In this document: positions 54,748 to 63,375 of the stretch, one piece after another | Numbering within the stretch: position 1 is the first letter of the stretch | Layout: each line of letters begins with the position of its first letter | Assembly: GCA_945859605.1 (NCBI GenBank) | Contig: OX243819.1 | Coordinates: 1,450,861 to 1,514,860 of the forward strand | Direction: 5' to 3' | Origin: Lumbricus rubellus | Taxonomy: Eukaryota > Annelida > Clitellata > Crassiclitellata > Lumbricidae | Length of the DNA stretch: 64,000 bases | Notes under the pieces: generated by a model | The model's input: the letters and a program-made list of their open reading frames with translations, nothing else | What the model was told of the DNA's origin: nothing | Databases searched by the model: none | Program-made: the position numbers and the translations under genes

Positions 54748-55446
54748 CTACATGATTTCGTACATGTTCACGTTAGTCGTCTTTTTCACAGATTCGGTAT
54801 TTTTCTCAAACATGCTTTGAAAGGACTGCCTGACCTCTTCTCTTCCCCGATCGATGAGTGATTGTTTCGTTTCCTCGTCCATCGCGGCTGCCGCAACTTT
54901 CGACTTACTTTTAATTTCTTCTTTCATGCCATTGAATTTTTCAATCTCGCTTAGAATCAGAGAATATTCCTCATCTGAAATGTGATCATCCACGAGAGCT
55001 TTTGAAATATGGTCGCTGATCGTGTTGAGCTTCGCATCAGCTAGCGTTTTGATCTTTTCATGCTTCTCCGCCTTCAGGGCGAGCTTTTTACAGATTCGGC
55101 TGCCAATTATACTCAATAGCCCCGCACCTAGCGCTGTCCCTTCCATAGCAATAGCGATGGGGGCTGCAATTATGGTAGCTAGTACGCCGATTCCCGAAAT
55201 TCCGAGCCCCATCGTGACCACCATGAGGAAGCTGTCTACTACGCCGATTACGCTCACACTTCTATGGTACTTTTTACTCAACGTTGCTCTTTTGTCTCGT
55301 TCTTGCTCGATCTCCTTTTTGATTTCGCTAATCTTTTGAAGCCGATACGTTTGTGCAGACCCTGCGGCTATTTGTATTTCACCTTCTGGCGCGGAGGGTG
55401 TTATATTTGTTAGGTTCGGATAGAGTTTGATGCCTTCGTATTCCAT
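54748..55446 (-). CDS. Conserved Polinton membrane-type protein
   Basis: Start taken at the second Met (55446, MEYEGIKLYP), because the upstream 18 codons overlap the dUTPase-like gene. 232 residues: a helical charged region (KISEIKKEIEQERDKRATLS), a hydrophobic centre of about 45 residues with Gly-rich segments (SFLMVVTMGLGISGIGVLAT, IIAAPIAIAMEGTALGAGLL), then a second helical region (LNTISDHISKALVDDHISDE). It looks able to enter membranes. Family recognised as recurrent in Polintons; role unknown. Confidence 0.65.
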   Translation of the reverse strand: MEYEGIKLYPNLTNITPSAPEGEIQIAAGSAQTYRLQKISEIKKEIEQERDKRATLSKKYHRSVSVIGVVDSFLMVVTMGLGISGIGVLATIIAAPIAIAMEGTALGAGLLSIIGSRICKKLALKAEKHEKIKTLADAKLNTISDHISKALVDDHISDEEYSLILSEIEKFNGMKEEIKSKSKVAAAAMDEETKQSLIDRGREEVRQSFQSMFEKNTESVKKTTNVNMYEIM

Positions 55447-55475
55447 TCTTTTATTTATTAGCAATATATATTTTT

Positions 55476-55873
55476 TTACCGCAGATAATTTACACAGCAT
55501 AGCGAATCTCCTTCGTTTATCGTTACTGCCGAATCGGAGTTGTTTTGAATGGAAACTATGATATCATCAATCACATCTTCTGAAATCACTCCATCTAGTA
55601 GACTGCATCGTCGTTCTTTGATACTCTGTCTGAGGGAACGAGGCAAAGACCGGCCGCCATTTCTACACCGAGTCCAAGCCTTAGCGTATTTGCCGCCTTT
55701 GGCTGTATCGTGATATCATTTTGCGCAAAAATCTCCCATCGCAGACCTCCTAGTTGTCTTACTGGGACGCGAGTAGCACCGCTCGTAATCTTCCAAAAGA
55801 CTGAAACGGGCTGCGTTCTAACCTCTACCGGTCTAGTTGGTTTAGTTCCAAATTTGTGTATTGGTCTCGACAT
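55476..55873 (-). pseudogene. dUTPase-fold gene, one frameshift
   Basis: ATG 55873 opens 92 codons ending at a stop at 55595. They include WEIFAQNDITIQPKAANTL and GLGVEMAAG, like dUTPase strands after motif I (..V.I.PG....V.TGI...P.G). In the -1 frame the sequence continues to a stop at 55476 with LLDGVISEDVIDDIIVSI, NNSDSA and INEGDSLCCV, the order of dUTPase motif III and the closing strand. The switch lies near 55610-55645. The catalytic Asp of motif III is not evident, so the protein may be a non-enzymatic relative. The 3' end overlaps the upstream extension of the next frame. Confidence 0.6.
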
Positions 55874-55888
55874 TTTACATATGATAAT

Positions 55889-56485
55889 TTATAATATCAT
55901 GCCGAGAATCGGAATGTTTCGAAACGGCGAGTTGGGGCCGAGCAAAAGTCCTTCGCCACTCACATAGCCCGACCCTGTTTTCATGTAAAGCCCGGATGCC
56001 CTTATCGATGCGCCTTTTTGCCACGGAGACAAGTACAAACCAGATCCAGCTGGTCTTATTTTGCACGCTATGTCACCTTTCTTGACATACATTACACCTG
56101 AACCGCTGATTTTATCGACAAGTTTCGATCCAGCCGCAGCACCTAACCCACCTAATGCGCCCTGTGCTAAACTTGGCAGTACGCTACCAAGAAGGAACCG
56201 TCCCGCCGTCGCTAGAAACGGAAGTATAGCACCTATGAATCCACCTTCGACTTTCTTGTTGTTCTCCAATTGCGTTTTACTCATTTTAATAATCATGCCA
56301 GTTCCTTTTTGGTAGGCTGCCGCCATTTTATTGATTTGCGCCTGGGTGAGAGCCAAAACGTGTTCACCATTCAAATCATCATGCGATAGTTTGATACTCA
56401 CGCCGCTCCCCGCTTGAAGTGATCTTTTAATTTTGTCTTGTTGCGCTTCTGAAATATTAACTTTTACGCCCGTGTAACGATTCAT
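55889..56485 (-). CDS. Conserved Polinton minor virion protein (pX/pVI-like)
   Basis: 198 residues, ATG 56485 preceded by TTATTAAA. Two N-terminal repeats (VKVNISEAQQDKIKRSL.., HVLALTQAQINKMAAAY..), a Gly/Ala/Leu hydrophobic segment after a GGF (FIGAILPFLATAGRFLLG..), then short repeats with GSGLYLSP and SGLYMKTGSG, and the conserved tail GEGLLLGPNSPFRNIPILG. This family recurs in Polintons. Its composition suits a protease-processed capsid-lining or membrane-lytic protein. Role inferred. Confidence 0.65.
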   Translation of the reverse strand: MNRYTGVKVNISEAQQDKIKRSLQAGSGVSIKLSHDDLNGEHVLALTQAQINKMAAAYQKGTGMIIKMSKTQLENNKKVEGGFIGAILPFLATAGRFLLGSVLPSLAQGALGGLGAAAGSKLVDKISGSGVMYVKKGDIACKIRPAGSGLYLSPWQKGASIRASGLYMKTGSGYVSGEGLLLGPNSPFRNIPILGMIL

Positions 56486-56509
56486 TTTAATAATAAATTA
56501 CAAAAACTT

Positions 56510-57307
56510 TCAAACTTCTCTGATGTGAAATCGAATCGCCAATTCTTCTCCTCGAAGATTTAGTAGGTTCCCGTGTTGGTCTGTGAGTCTCGTTTCCATC
56601 GTTGAAATTGTAGACAGCAAAATCGGGAGATATATCAAATTATGCGGCACTTCGATAATCTTGTAACCCGGGCCTACGTTTGGAAAAAAAGAATATATCA
56701 CGTTTTCCGATGTTCCGTTAGTGTACGAAGACCCGATAATGTCGCTAGTCACTCTCAGGCTGCTTACACTCATTATATTTACCAAGTTCTCTGATTCGTT
56801 GTATCCCGCCGAATAGATCCATTTGTCAAACCCTAGAACCTTTCCGATCGAATTCTTTGGCGTAAAGTCAACCATATATCCTGCTGCTGATATATTTACC
56901 ACAGACCTCAGCGTATTGGTGTTTGGTGCTATTGAGATACAATATTCTCCATTTACTCCGTCGTAATGCCCATTCCCCTTCATGACTCTCTGTATATATT
57001 CGTTGATATCCGTTATTTCATAGCAACCCTCTGGAACTTCAATGTTTACCCACGGTGTGTCGCGATTTGGCGAATACCTGAAGACGTTGTTTGTCGCGTC
57101 GATATTCGGAAAAGAATAGTACGTCTCGAGGGCAACTAAGGCCATTTCATATTTCTTATTCTTCTCCAGTTCGAGTAGCGGATTAAACTTCGTTCTGATT
57201 CGCGTGCTCTTTTCGCTGAGAAAAATGGAAAATGATGTTTTTGGTTCCGTGTTGCAGGCCGTCTTTTCCGTGTTTTCCGATATCTGTTTGAGAAGCGATG
57301 ATTCCAT
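56510..57307 (-). CDS. Minor capsid (penton) protein, single jelly-roll
   Basis: Start taken at Met 57307 (MESSLLKQISENTEK), preceded by TAGTAAAA; the longer frame would overlap the ATPase. 265 residues. N-terminal tail, then a jelly-roll-type strand series: KYEMALVALETYYSFPNI, WVNIEVPEGCYEITDINEYI, LGFDKWIYSAGYNES, the last resembling the ..GF....Y..G box typical of Polinton penton proteins. Occupies fivefold vertices. Confidence 0.85.
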   Translation of the reverse strand: MESSLLKQISENTEKTACNTEPKTSFSIFLSEKSTRIRTKFNPLLELEKNKKYEMALVALETYYSFPNIDATNNVFRYSPNRDTPWVNIEVPEGCYEITDINEYIQRVMKGNGHYDGVNGEYCISIAPNTNTLRSVVNISAAGYMVDFTPKNSIGKVLGFDKWIYSAGYNESENLVNIMSVSSLRVTSDIIGSSYTNGTSENVIYSFFPNVGPGYKIIEVPHNLIYLPILLSTISTMETRLTDQHGNLLNLRGEELAIRFHIREV

Positions 57308-57327
57308 TTTTACTATACAATACAATT

Positions 57328-58116
57328 TTACAATGGCGGATCCTCGATTATATAAAATTCGTCGAGTCCGCATCGGTATTTACCATTGTACTTGTCGCTA
57401 GTCAGGTCTAAAACCACGAATCTATGAGGTTGTTCCCATACTGTTTTACATAGTTTTCTAAATTCATCTTTCGACATGTCTGTACTCACGTGATCGTTGT
57501 AAATATGATTACAATTTTTCAAGTCTTGTTTGAACAGGCAAATAAAGTTCGCGTTTTCTCTGATTGTTTGGCGCGGTAATTTGAAATAATTCTGGGCGAG
57601 GTAAAAACAATCTACATTACTATGCCTCCCCCGATTGTAATACGTTTCACATTTGTTTTGTTTTTCCAATTGAAGATCATCGAATATCATCAGGTTCTTC
57701 TTTTCGGCGCTCAAATCTCTCGGGTCTGGCACATCGTCGGCGCTCTCAAAGAACTTGGCAATTATATCGGATTTAGCTTCTGAGTTTTTCGCCATTTCCT
57801 CCATAACAAGGTCTGGCGACGCATTTAGACCCACGATTTCATCTCGGTGCTCGAACAACCGAACGATCGCTGCTTTCGGTAATTTTTCTTCGTATGCTTT
57901 TTTGATAATACGATATTCCGGCTGAAACAGAGAAGTGCCGAATACTTGTAAGTTGTTATAATCCAACCAGTCTGGCCTGAGTAAAAGATTGAGAAGAAGC
58001 GTTGTTTTTCCACACGCCGATTTCCCAACTATCAAACCACGTATGCTTTTTGGTAACAACAGATTATTGAATCTTTTCGAGAGCGCTGTGCCCCAACTCA
58101 TATCTCTAATCTCCAT
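57328..58116 (-). CDS. Genome-packaging ATPase (A32/FtsK-HerA type)
   Basis: 262 residues. Walker A VGKSACGKTTLL (about 30-41), Walker B KNLMIFDDLQ (about 140-149) followed by YYNRGRHSN and FYLAQNYFKLPRQTIRENANF, the sensor/arginine region of this family. It drives DNA into the preformed capsid. ATG 58116 is preceded by TTTAAAA. Divergent from the PLA2 gene, 29 bp apart, so a bidirectional promoter must lie in that gap. Confidence 0.92.
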   Translation of the reverse strand: MEIRDMSWGTALSKRFNNLLLPKSIRGLIVGKSACGKTTLLLNLLLRPDWLDYNNLQVFGTSLFQPEYRIIKKAYEEKLPKAAIVRLFEHRDEIVGLNASPDLVMEEMAKNSEAKSDIIAKFFESADDVPDPRDLSAEKKNLMIFDDLQLEKQNKCETYYNRGRHSNVDCFYLAQNYFKLPRQTIRENANFICLFKQDLKNCNHIYNDHVSTDMSKDEFRKLCKTVWEQPHRFVVLDLTSDKYNGKYRCGLDEFYIIEDPPL

Positions 58117-58145
58117 TTTTAAAAATATATATTATTAAAAACCAA
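58117..58145. promoter_or_regulatory. Divergent 29-bp AT-only promoter gap
   Basis: The whole space between the ATPase and PLA2 start codons is A/T-rich (TTTTTAAAAATATATATTATTAAAAA) apart from two C bases. It must contain signals for both directions if the genes are transcribed separately. Confidence 0.45.
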
Positions 58146-58688
58146 ATGTATTGCGTAAAATGTAAAAAACAGACCCAGACGACAGATGTGCAGAACGCCG
58201 TGGCTAATAATGGGAGATCGATGCTCAGAGGTGTTTGCGTCGTATGCAGGAAAACAAAAACTCAATTCGTGAAGGCGTCCGCTGTTGCGCAAGGTGGGGA
58301 TCTAGTTAGTTCACTGAACGCTGCCACTAGCAACATTAAATTACCTTGGGCTAAATTTCCGGGCGAATTACATTTGCCAGGCCATCAGTTTACTGGACCC
58401 GGTACTAGACTAGATTTGCGTCTGAATCCCAACGAAACCCCCAAAGATTGGAGCAAACCTATAAACAGGGTAGACAGTGCGGCATATATTCACGACCTGG
58501 CATACAATCACCACACTGATACGGCTTCTAGGAATGTCGCTGATAGAACGATGATAAACCAGCTGAATAATATACCTAATCCAAGCGTGCGGGAACGAAT
58601 AGAGAGGGCGATAGTCAAACCTATTTTGTCCGCTAAAACGAGTCTCGGGCTAGGTTTAAAAAAAGCCCAGAATTACAGCAGGACCTGA
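58146..58688 (+). CDS. Zinc-ribbon + parvovirus-type phospholipase A2 protein
   Basis: 180 residues. Residues 1-36 form a zinc ribbon (C3, C6, C31, C34). Residues 64-145 resemble the secreted-type PLA2 of parvovirus VP1: calcium loop FTGPGTRLDL (82-91), catalytic His-Asp in SAAYIHDLAY (116-117) and ADR (132-134). Such domains open endosomal membranes during virus entry; PLA2 domains are reported in adintoviruses. Near its 3' end, heptamer T-TTA-AAA (58655-58661) aligns exactly with the -1 frame that enters the integrase. Confidence 0.85.
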   Translation: MYCVKCKKQTQTTDVQNAVANNGRSMLRGVCVVCRKTKTQFVKASAVAQGGDLVSSLNAATSNIKLPWAKFPGELHLPGHQFTGPGTRLDLRLNPNETPKDWSKPINRVDSAAYIHDLAYNHHTDTASRNVADRTMINQLNNIPNPSVRERIERAIVKPILSAKTSLGLGLKKAQNYSRT

Positions 58689-59599
58689 AATGGACTAATC
58701 AATTAGCGAATGAATTACACAAACCAGTAGTGAGAAATTTTAGGACGAGGCGGGTCCGTGTTGGCGGGATTGACCAGATTTGGGCGGCTGATCTAATCGA
58801 CATGCAAGCCTTCGCTAGAGATAATGATGGTGTGAAATTTCTATTGACCGTCATAGATGTGTTTTCCAAGTATGGATGGATCGTTCCATTACATGACAAG
58901 AGTGGGAAGTCTACAGCCGATGGGTACGTGAAGATACTCAGGGGTGGCCGACAGCCAGTCAAAGTTTGGTGCGACAAAGGGAAAGAATTTTATAACAAAA
59001 ATGTCAAGAATTTAGTCGAGCTGTATTCTACCGAGAACGAGAGCAAAAGTTGTATCGTAGAAAGATGGGTGCGTACGATGAAAGAGAAGATGTTCAAGTA
59101 CTTCACAGCTAATTCAACGAGAAGATATATCGATGTATTAGATGAGATGGTTAGTAATTATAATGACACGAGACATTCTTCAATCAAAATGACTCCCGCG
59201 AAGGCTAGTATGAAAGTGAACGAAAAGACGGTATTTATGAATTTATACGGTGATGAGATTTCAGAGCCTATTACGCCAAAGTTTACAATCGGCGATCGAG
59301 TCAGAATAACTAGGAAGAAGAACATTTTTGACAAAGGATATATACCTAGATGGACCGAGGAGGTTTTTGTAGTATCTCAGGTTCAATATACAGATCCGCC
59401 AACTTACAAGATCACTGATTCTAATTCTGAGGAAATACAGGGGTCATTCTATGAGCAGGAGCTACAGAAAACAACTCAAGAAATATTTAGAATCGAAAAA
59501 GTGATTAGGAAACGCGGGAAGAAATGCCTCGTGAAATGGTTGGGCTACCCAGCCTCATTCAACTCGTGGATCGAAAATGAAGACTTGGTAACATTGTGA
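58655..59599 (+). CDS. Retroviral-type integrase with chromodomain
   Basis: The frame is open from 58637 and has no ATG before 58802, which is already past the first catalytic Asp. It therefore needs a non-AUG start (GTG 58730), splicing or -1 frameshifting from the PLA2 gene at 58655-58661. Landmarks: LANELHKPVVRNFR, WAADLIDMQ (first Asp), VWCDKGKEFY (second Asp), CIVERWVRTMKEKM (Glu), SNYNDTRHSS, SH3-like IGDRVRITRKKN, and a C-terminal chromodomain (FRIEKVIRKRGKK, VKWLGYPASFNSWIEN). It inserts the element into host DNA; the chromodomain may guide it to marked chromatin. Confidence 0.9.
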   Translation, partial: FKKSPELQQDLKWTNQLANELHKPVVRNFRTRRVRVGGIDQIWAADLIDMQAFARDNDGVKFLLTVIDVFSKYGWIVPLHDKSGKSTADGYVKILRGGRQPVKVWCDKGKEFYNKNVKNLVELYSTENESKSCIVERWVRTMKEKMFKYFTANSTRRYIDVLDEMVSNYNDTRHSSIKMTPAKASMKVNEKTVFMNLYGDEISEPITPKFTIGDRVRITRKKNIFDKGYIPRWTEEVFVVSQVQYTDPPTYKITDSNSEEIQGSFYEQELQKTTQEIFRIEKVIRKRGKKCLVKWLGYPASFNSWIENEDLVTL

Positions 59600-59917
59600 A
59601 ACGATTTTGATAAAATACGCCAGACGCCAACATTCCCTACTACTTGTGATAATTAATATCGAAACTGGTAAATCCCACCATTATTGCGTTCTATCACTTG
59701 ACTGTGAGTGGCTATGGCGGGAGGGCGGTCCTATGACGTCAGACTATAACTAGATACAGTGTGACCGAGGGACCCGTCACACTTTTCGATAAAACGTGAC
59801 AGGGAGGTTTTTGAAATCTATTCGACTGAGGTGTGACATGAAAAATTTTCTACTGAATGCCGATCTGCGAAATTTTGTACAGAGCTTGACCGTCTCTCTC
59901 CTACCAACGAGAACGAC

Positions 59918-60190
59918 GATGATGTTGTTGATGATGATGGTGGTGGTGGTGGCGACGATGATGAAGAGATGACGACGACAAATCGGGTTGATGATGACGA
60001 TGATGATGATGATGACTACGATGATGAAGAGACGACTATGATGATGATGATGTTGATGATGATGACGACTATGATGATGATGACGATGGTGGTGGTGGTG
60101 GTGGCGGTGATGATGTTGAAGATGACGACGACAAATCGGGTTGATGATGATGATGATGATGACTACGATGATGAAGAGACGACTATGAAA
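59918..60190. repeat. (GAT)n-rich duplicated tract
   Basis: Two copies of a roughly 100-bp block of GATGAT/GACGAC repeats around ACGACGACAAATCGGGTTGA. Frames of Asp or Met runs are not considered genes. Confidence 0.8.
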
Positions 60191-60362
60191 AATAGCCTAT
60201 GTCGTGTTTGATATCGATAACGAAAGTGAATGAAAAGACTGTGGGCCTAATAGCGCATCGTCAATACTGCGGGAAATTTCCAAAGACGATTATAAACCAA
60301 CGGTGTAAAATCGTTTGCGATATTGTAATCCCGTATCTACGTCGTTGTCAATCAAACTAACA

Positions 60363-60644
60363 TCACACGGGGGGTGAGTTGCCATTGCGCCGACGACGAA
60401 CGACGATGGTCTCACGTGGCCCTTGTTGACGATCCGGCCGTGGATACTTGCATGGGCATTCATCGTCGTAGCATTCGCGGTTGTGGACGTCAATTACAAC
60501 AATCAACTCCGATCTCAGCAGTCTTGCTGTATATACAACCAAGCCGAGCTGCCTGGCGATTTTTCGTAATTCAGTTTTAGTTTTCTCCGGGTAAACCATT
60601 TTATATTGGAATATCTTGTCCTTAAGCCGAGTTGGATATTCCAT
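60363..60644 (-). pseudogene. Partial duplicate of polymerase N-terminus next to right TIR
   Basis: ATG 60644 begins MEYPTRLKDKIFQYKMVYPE, close to the polymerase start (MEYTTRHKDKISQYKMDYSS), followed by one SAP/Rho-N-like repeat (ELRKIARQLGLVVY). It then diverges and ends after 93 codons. The ATG abuts the TIR, whose mirror lies 62 bp upstream of the polymerase ATG. Either the TIR once extended into the gene, or this is a separate small SAP-type protein. Confidence 0.6.
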
Positions 60645-60646
60645 GA

Positions 60647-60809
60647 ATTTGAAAAAGTAAGGCTATATTGGTCAAACTGCGCGGGCACTCAGTTTTTTTA
60701 GGCTGGTATTGGTCAAATTGTCCGAAGGTCAAGGCTATACTGGTCAAATTGTCCGAAGCTCAAGGCTATACTGGTCAAATTGTCCGAGCTTGCTACTTTG
60801 ACCTCTACT
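60647..60809. repeat. Right TIR of Polinton
   Basis: Inverse of 45383-45545, same 31-bp units. Confidence 0.95.
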
Positions 60810-60815
60810 CTTATC
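60810..60815. repeat. Polinton TSD CTTATC (right)
   Basis: Exact match to 45377-45382. Confidence 0.95.
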
Positions 60816-61895
60816 GGTTTGCGTTGTAAAAAACCCCGACATTTTCACACATTTAAATTTATTTTGAGCACTTCCGGTCATCAAATGTCAAATTAATTAG
60901 TATAAAAAATAGCCCTAAATTCCCTCTATAGAATTGAATAATTTATTTGTCTTGAAAAATAAATTATGAATAATTTTTAATAGGAAAAACATGAAAATTT
61001 TATGAAAATAAAACACCTTTATTTATATTTTAATTTACTTTGAGCACTTCCGGTTGTCGAAAGACAACTCCGTGACCACCAAAATGTAGCCCCACATTCC
61101 TTCTACAGAATCGTGTAATGTGTGTTTTTTCATGTCAAAGGACAGATAAGATACAGCCAATAATATAAGGGGGGGGTGGTATCCACCCCCCTGGTGCCTC
61201 GGGTATATCGGGTATAACTTTTGAATGGTATGGTATATCATCACACATTTTAGTTCAAAATGTGTGCAAATGCATCCTCTACAGCCACCTAAAACGTCAA
61301 AATTTTATTCCAAACGGAAAAAGTTTTATTTGGGAAAAACCTAGGGGGAGTGGTTACAACCCCCTCCTGGTAGCCCGAGGGTTAAATGAGAGAATCGGTA
61401 ATTGTTGGTCTGAAATGGCCGAAGTGCTAGGCTGAGTGCCTTACCGCTAATTAAGAAAAGCTTCGTGGTTTGCTCTGTAACTGAAAGAAAGATTATATCG
61501 GTTTATTGGTGACATTTTCGGCAAGAGTTGCAACAATCGAATTGTCGACAGATTGTCCTGTTTGCACTTTACCGGGTTTCTGCAATGGTAACCTGAGCAC
61601 TGGACTAGTGCCCGACGTCCATTAATAACGGACAGTATGGAAAGTACTCATAATGTAGCAGGAATCAATAAATAAGTTTCCAGCCATCTTACTGCACCAA
61701 GTTGTTGAGATTACTGAAACTACAACTTAATTTGTTGGGTTTTGCCACTTTGGGCACTAATGGTTTAATGTCCTATGCTAAATCGGGGGAATTGTTTGGG
61801 GGGGGTGTTGCCCATTCAGGGGGAAATGTCCTATACTCCGTATTCTGATGCACTGAGTCTTTAAACGGAGTAGCCAAACAAACCAAAGACTTCAC

Positions 61896-62063
61896 CTGTA
61901 TGGATTTTGATTGCAGATTGTAACCGTTGGAAACTGAATGGTGTCACTGTAGCGAACGTCAATGTTGGCGCTCGTCTGATAAGAGGTCATCAGATCAACT
62001 TTCGTTATGATCATGTAGATGAAGAAACCCAGCGAAATAAGAAGCAGAGCGATCCAAATCAAC
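61896..62063 (-). CDS. ASC/ENaC/degenerin channel exon: TM1 and post-TM1, phase 2-2
   Basis: Acceptor TTTTTAAG|G (62063) and donor TACAG|GTGAAG (61896) enclose 56 codons without stops. IWIALLLISLGFFIYMIITK is a transmembrane helix, followed by IDVRYSDTIQFPTVTICNQN, with the FPxVTICNxNP(Y/F)R box diagnostic of the amiloride-sensitive channel superfamily directly after TM1. The phase-2 donor matches the exon at 42168-42250, so the Polinton and its piggyBac-like host lie within a 19.6-kb intron of this gene. The cytoplasmic N-terminal exon was not found to the right. Confidence 0.8.
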
Positions 62064-62138
62064 CTTAAAAATCAAGATCATGAAATAAATAAAACATCCT
62101 TTCAGTTCAACGTATGCCAACGTCATAATAGAAATGGA

Positions 62139-62222
62139 TCAGTTCAGAGGCGGATCCGGGTGGAATCCGGCCATGCCCCATTTAAAAATTGCATGGGACG
62201 TCCCCCCTATTTGGTACAGTTT
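62139..62222. mobile_element. Truncated hAT-MITE, same family as 4504-4898
   Basis: AGAGGCGGATCCGGG..AATCCGGCCATGCCCC resembles the left end of that element; no right end is present. Confidence 0.5.
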
Positions 62223-62608
62223 TCTGTTACAGAGAGACAGAGTAACAAACGACGGACAGGCAGACGGACATATCTAAACAAACAGAAACGCCAGACTTAT
62301 AGACAGACAAAAACGCCAGACTTATAGACAGACAGAAACGCCAGACAGAGAGACAGAGAGCGAAAAGACAGACAGAGACAGAGAGAGGCAGAGACAGGGA
62401 CAGAAACAGAGACAATGAAAAAGACAAAGACACAGAGAGACAGAGACAATGTGAGAGACAGAGACAAAGACAGAAACAGAGGCAGAGCAAAGGCAGAGGC
62501 AGGGACAGAGAGACAGAAAGAGACGAAGAAAGAGAGAGACATAGACAGAGACAGAGGGACAGAGACAGAGAGAGAGGCAGAGACAGAGATAGAGTCAGAG
62601 AGAGAGTC

Positions 62609-62673
<65 letters not shown>

Positions 62674-63228
62674 TGTTGACGTCGGACGGACATACAAACG
62701 ACGGGCAGACAGACAGACAGAAAGACAGACAGATAGACAAACAGATTGACAGACAGACAGAAACAGACAGAGAAACAAACAGAGAGATATATATATATAG
62801 GATAGAGACAGAGACAGAGTCAAAGACAGAGGGACAGAGATAGAGAGACAGAAAGACAGAGACAGGGTCAGAGACAGTGACAAAGACAGGGATACAAAGA
62901 AACAGAGAGGCAGAGACAGAGAGACAGAGACAGAGAGACAGAGTCAGAGACAAAGAGACAGAGATAGAGAGACAGAAAGACAGAGACAGGGCCAGAGACA
63001 GAGACAGTGACAAAGACAGAGACAGGGAGACAAAGAAACAGAGAGACAGAGGCAGAGACAGAGTCAGAGACAGAGAGACAGAGTCAGAGACAAAGAGACA
63101 GAGATAGAGAGACAGAAAGACAGAGACAGGGCCAGAGACAGAGACAGTGACAAAGACAGAGACAGGGAGACAAAGAGACAGAGCGACAGAAACAGAGAGA
63201 GGAGACAGAGAGAGACAGAGACATGCTA
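62223..63228. repeat. (GACAGA)n array, about 1 kb
   Basis: Hexanucleotide-type purine-rich array (GACAGA, GAGACA) with an internal (GA)n core (62592-62668) and a larger nested repeat of about 170 bp (62825-63170). It generates long RDRDRE or SLSLSL frames that are not genes. Confidence 0.95.
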
Positions 63229-63244
63229 ATCACTGAGTCTATAA

Positions 63245-63375
63245 GATTCGCCGTCCCTCCCTCCCTTCCTCCGTCCATCCATCCCTCCGTCCCTCCCTCC
63301 ATCCATCCCTCCCTCCCTCCGTCCCTCTCTCCGTCCCTCCCTATCTCCCTCTCTCCCTCACTCACTCCCTCACTG
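63245..63375. repeat. (CCCTCCAT)-type pyrimidine tract
   Basis: C/T-rich repeat directly following the purine array. Confidence 0.9.

Larger units (their letters stand above)
45383..60809. mobile_element. Complete Polinton/Maverick (adintovirus-like) element, 15.4 kb
   Basis: Bounded by TIRs starting AGTAGAGG and ending CCTCTACT, with a 6-bp TSD. Encodes the hallmark set: protein-primed PolB, adenain-like protease, double and single jelly-roll capsid proteins, FtsK/HerA-type ATPase and retroviral-type integrase, plus phospholipase A2, dUTPase-fold and fibre-like genes. Three reading-frame shifts (protease, dUTPase-like, PLA2/integrase) are present; two lie at A7 tracts. Perfect TSD, nearly identical TIRs and large intact frames indicate a recent insertion. 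Confidence 0.95.
44977..61381. mobile_element. piggyBac-like element interrupted by the Polinton
   Basis: TTAA at 44973-44976 is followed by CCCTCAGGCTACCA; at the other side TGGTAGCCCGAGGG precedes TTAA (61382-61385). TTAA duplications with CCCT..AGGG ends are the piggyBac signature. Without the Polinton the element is about 970 bp and non-coding (non-autonomous). Confidence 0.7.

Noticed and set aside
59969..60211. Asp/Met-rich frame at the right side of the Polinton
   Set aside because: Simple GAT repeat duplicated in tandem; no conserved Polinton gene of this kind is known to me.
45383..60809. CRISPR array or bacterial phage because of fibre and protease genes
   Set aside because: No spaced repeats; the gene set, TIRs, 6-bp TSD and chromodomain integrase are those of eukaryotic Polintons.
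62227..63107. Frames of about 240 codons rich in SLSLSL or RDRDRE
   Set aside because: Direct consequence of the GACAGA repeat; open in several frames at once.
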